Shown piece by piece: positions 61,545-64,000 of a stretch of DNA of 64,000 bases. Under the pieces are notes generated by a model. That model did no database searches. It saw only the letters and a list, made by a program, of their open reading frames with translations, and was not told the origin of the DNA. Origin of the DNA: Vibrio diazotrophicus (GTDB taxonomy: Bacteria; Pseudomonadota; Gammaproteobacteria; Enterobacterales; Vibrionaceae). Numbering within the stretch: the stretch's first letter is position 1; each line of letters starts with the position of its first letter. The translations under genes and the position numbers were made by a program. The DNA lies in assembly GCF_038452265.1 (NCBI RefSeq), contig NZ_CP151842.1, positions 2,356,001-2,420,000 of the forward strand, written 5' to 3'.

Positions 61545-63191
61545 CTATAAACCAGCGGCTTTAAACACCTGATTTACGATTTCTTGAGCTTCTTTCTCGA
61601 TCTGAGCTAAATGCTCAGCGCCTTTGAAGCTTTCGCAGTAAATTTTATAGATATCTTCAGTACCTGACGGACGAGCGGCGAACCAACCGAAGTCAGTTGT
61701 CACTTTCAAACCACCAATCGCAGCACCATTGCCCGGCGCATGAGTAAGACGAGCCGTAATTGGGTCACCAGCCAATGTTTGCGCAGCCACCATTTCAGCA
61801 GAGAGCTTACTTAACACGTCTTTCTGTGGACCATTAGCTACCGCTTGAATACGGTTGTAGCGAGATTCTCCGTGCTTAGCTGCTAATTCATCATAATATT
61901 GCTGAGGATTTTTACCCGTCACGGCGGTAATTTCAGCCGCTAATAAACATAAAATGATGCCGTCTTTATCCGTTGACCAAGGTGTGCCATCTTTACGTAA
62001 GAAAGAAGCACCTGCACTTTCTTCGCCACCAAAGCCAAATTTTCCGCTGTATAAACCATCAACAAACCACTTGAAGCCAACTGGCACTTCGCACAGTTCA
62101 CGACCAAGATCCGCAACAACCTTATCGATAATCGCGCTGGATACCAGTGTTTTACCTACAGCAACCTCTTTGCCCCAACCGTCACGATGGCGGTATAGAT
62201 AATCGATACACACTGCTAAGAAATGGTTTGGATTCATTAAACCTTTTGGAGTAACGATACCGTGACGGTCATAATCTGGGTCATTACCAAATGCCAGATC
62301 ATACTCATCTTTAAGTGCAAGCAGACCTGCCATTGCATAAGGTGATGAACAGTCCATACGAACCACACCGTCTTTATCTAAAGACATAAACTGGAACGTT
62401 GGGTCAATTGCTTCGCTCACTAGCGTTAAATCTAAGTTGTATGCTTTACCAATTTGGCGCCAGTAATCAATACCGCTTCCGCCTAATGGATCAACACCAA
62501 TTTTTAGATTCGCTTTTTGAATCGCTTCCATATCGATAACGTTAACCAAGTCATCAATATAAGGCTTCACCAAATCCACTTGTTTGAACAGCGGAGATTG
62601 TTTTGCCTCGCTAATCGCAACACGTTTTACGTCTTGCATATTGTTAGCAATGATCTCGTTAGCACGATCTTCAATCGCTTTGGTTAACTGACCTTCCGCA
62701 GGACCACCGTGAGTCGGGTTATATTTGATACCGCCATCCTGAGGTGGGTTGTGAGACGGTGTGATCACAATACCGTCTGCTTTCGCGTCATGCTTTAAGT
62801 TGTAAGTCAGGATCGCATGAGAAATACCCGGTGTTGGTGTGTAGCCGTTGTTCTCTTGCACAATCACTTCGACACCATTTGCAATCAGCACTTCAACAAC
62901 AGAGCTGAATGCAGGTTCAGAAAGAGCATGGGTATCTTTACCAACAAATAGAGGGCCTTTTGTACCTTGAGCAGCGCGGACTTCAACCACAGCCTGAGCA
63001 ATCGCCAAAATATGATTTTCGTTGAAGGTAGATTTATCCGCTGTGCCGCGGTGACCTGAAGTACCGAATTCTACTTTATGTGCAGAGTTACTTGGATCAG
63101 GTTGGAGTAGGAAGTAGTTTGCGACTAACGCAGGAATGTTATGTAAATCTTCTTGTTGCGCTTTCTGCCCAGCACGCGGGTGCATAGCCAT
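61545..63191 (-). CDS. pgm: Phosphoglucomutase
   Basis: 548 residues of the alpha-D-phosphohexomutase family, interconverting glucose 1- and 6-phosphate. The phosphoserine S146 is in TPSHNPPQDGG, the metal loop is GNDPDYDRHG and the sugar/phosphate loops are GGEESAGASF and RPSGTEDIYK. Length equals the E. coli enzyme within two residues. It lies downstream of seqA, as in E. coli. Confidence 0.97.
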   Translation of the reverse strand: MAMHPRAGQKAQQEDLHNIPALVANYFLLQPDPSNSAHKVEFGTSGHRGTADKSTFNENHILAIAQAVVEVRAAQGTKGPLFVGKDTHALSEPAFSSVVEVLIANGVEVIVQENNGYTPTPGISHAILTYNLKHDAKADGIVITPSHNPPQDGGIKYNPTHGGPAEGQLTKAIEDRANEIIANNMQDVKRVAISEAKQSPLFKQVDLVKPYIDDLVNVIDMEAIQKANLKIGVDPLGGSGIDYWRQIGKAYNLDLTLVSEAIDPTFQFMSLDKDGVVRMDCSSPYAMAGLLALKDEYDLAFGNDPDYDRHGIVTPKGLMNPNHFLAVCIDYLYRHRDGWGKEVAVGKTLVSSAIIDKVVADLGRELCEVPVGFKWFVDGLYSGKFGFGGEESAGASFLRKDGTPWSTDKDGIILCLLAAEITAVTGKNPQQYYDELAAKHGESRYNRIQAVANGPQKDVLSKLSAEMVAAQTLAGDPITARLTHAPGNGAAIGGLKVTTDFGWFAARPSGTEDIYKIYCESFKGAEHLAQIEKEAQEIVNQVFKAAGL

Positions 63192-63219
63192 AATGACATC
63201 CTTTCTAAAATTCAGACAA

Positions 63220-63265
63220 AATAAAACCTCATAATACGAACTTTGTATTGTGCATTATGAGGTTT
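63220..63265 (-). terminator. Long-loop terminator or attenuator between seqA and pgm
   Basis: AAACCTCATAAT (63224-63235) and ATTATGAGGTTT (63254-63265) form a 12-bp stem with an 18-base loop. On the minus strand TTTTATTTTG follows. It probably ends or attenuates the seqA transcript before pgm. Confidence 0.6.
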
Positions 63266-63349
63266 GAATCAGACTTTTTTGTTTTTCAGTTCGAGATTTA
63301 GATCGCGCTTTCTCTTTAGTAAACGTTCTCTTTGTAGTTAACGTTCGTA

Positions 63350-63910
63350 TTAGATAGCGTTGGTTACTTTCTCGATAATGTCCGCAGGGAAGTTCATCAG
63401 CGTCATCACTTGCTCAACCATCTGCTGTTTGCGGCTGGTGTTGTTGTTAGTGATAACCCAGAATGGCGTATTAGGAATCGCTTTTGGCTTTGTTGTTTGA
63501 CCATTAGCCAATAAGGTCTGTTCGTTATCAGCAAAATACACACGTTTACGGCCTTTAACTGACATAGCGTCAGAGAAACTTGCCGAATCAATACGGTAAA
63601 GTGTCGACAGCACCAACATAAAACGGTCGACTGCTTTCTTTAATCCCGCAAACTCATCAGAAATCAATAAAGTACGCATTTCTTTTACGCTATCCACTTT
63701 CGTTTCTTGAGCAGCATCTTTACTCACAACGATACCTTTCGGTTCAGCAGCTATAGCAGACACAGCAGGAGCTTCTGGCTTAGCAGAAGATGTGTTCTTG
63801 TTATCTACATCCAACAGACGGCGCAAAATATCAGACGCGCTCTCACCGATATGAAGGGTTTGACCCGCGATGTAGCGGTATAGATCCTCATCAACCTCTA
63901 TTGTTTTCAT
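63350..63910 (-). CDS. seqA: Replication initiation regulator SeqA
   Basis: 186 residues. The N-terminal multimerisation region starts MKTIEVDEDLYRYIAGQTLHIGE, a Ser/Ala/Pro-rich linker follows (about 50-80), and the C-terminal part binds hemimethylated GATC sites. SeqA sequesters oriC after initiation and orders newly replicated DNA. It is upstream of pgm. Its upstream region continues to the window end. Confidence 0.95.
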   Translation of the reverse strand: MKTIEVDEDLYRYIAGQTLHIGESASDILRRLLDVDNKNTSSAKPEAPAVSAIAAEPKGIVVSKDAAQETKVDSVKEMRTLLISDEFAGLKKAVDRFMLVLSTLYRIDSASFSDAMSVKGRKRVYFADNEQTLLANGQTTKPKAIPNTPFWVITNNNTSRKQQMVEQVMTLMNFPADIIEKVTNAI

Positions 63911-64000
63911 TCGCTTTTCACAATCTCAATGTTTAAACTCTGAGGGATTATAGCGAGATCTTTGCCGAGACTCTACGTTAAACCAATCACTAATAAGATA

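Overview
The window is part of a gammaproteobacterial chromosome that I read as the large chromosome of a Vibrio. The reasons are the polar-flagellum and chemotaxis cluster with ParC and ParP, the VC2046/SO_2500-type gene next to sodB, a feoABC operon next to an AraC-type sensor gene, and a gene order that matches what I remember of Vibrio chromosome 1. The species cannot be fixed from the sequence alone.

Layout. Positions 1-955 look like the right end of an integrated element: a phage-type lysozyme gene followed by only the 3' half of a tRNA-Pro(GGG) gene, which acts as an attachment-site scar. The native terminator of that tRNA follows, then an intact tRNA-Ser(TGA). From 1.4 to 10.9 kb there are housekeeping and accessory genes: a response regulator with a repeat-rich C-terminus, tyrB-type aminotransferase, an HDAC-like deacetylase, topB, grxD, a 264-bp inverted-repeat element abutting sodB, a VC2046-type gene and a degenerate short-chain dehydrogenase. 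From 10.9 to 18.8 kb are mlaA and the full cytochrome c maturation operon ccmABCDEFGHI. From 19 to 31.7 kb is one long flagellar/chemotaxis operon (flhA, flhF, flhG, fliA, cheY, cheZ, cheA, cheB, parC, parP, cheW and a DUF2802 gene), headed by a good sigma-54 promoter. From 31.9 to 38.8 kb are sixA, a cytoplasmic M16 protease, yecM, argS and a HIT-family gene. From 38.9 to 48.5 kb is metal metabolism: feoABC for ferrous iron, an intergenic candidate small RNA with a possible 15-codon peptide, a 1116-residue membrane sensor with an AraC output, and the divergent znuA / znuCB zinc transporter with a Zur box. From 48.5 to 59.8 kb is the TCA block sucDCBA and sdhBADC (minus strand), divergent from gltA. 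The window closes with ybgI (NIF3 family), a DUF1853 gene, pgm and seqA.

How the parts work together. The ccm operon makes the c-type cytochromes of respiration, which takes electrons from the succinate dehydrogenase encoded in the TCA block. feo and znu supply iron and zinc. The flagellar operon couples assembly (FlhA), pole placement and number control (FlhF/FlhG), late flagellar transcription (FliA), chemotaxis signalling (CheA/Y/Z/B/W) and polar placement of the arrays (ParC/ParP).

Most of the window is conserved core. The parts worth a second look are the tRNA-Pro attachment scar, the inverted-repeat element at sodB, the three near-identical repeats in the CheA linker, the candidate small RNA at about 41.96-42.10 kb beside the AraC-type sensor, the His-rich ZnuC tail, and the SDR that has lost its catalytic residues. 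I found no CRISPR array, no intact insertion sequence and no clear novel defence or biosynthetic system.
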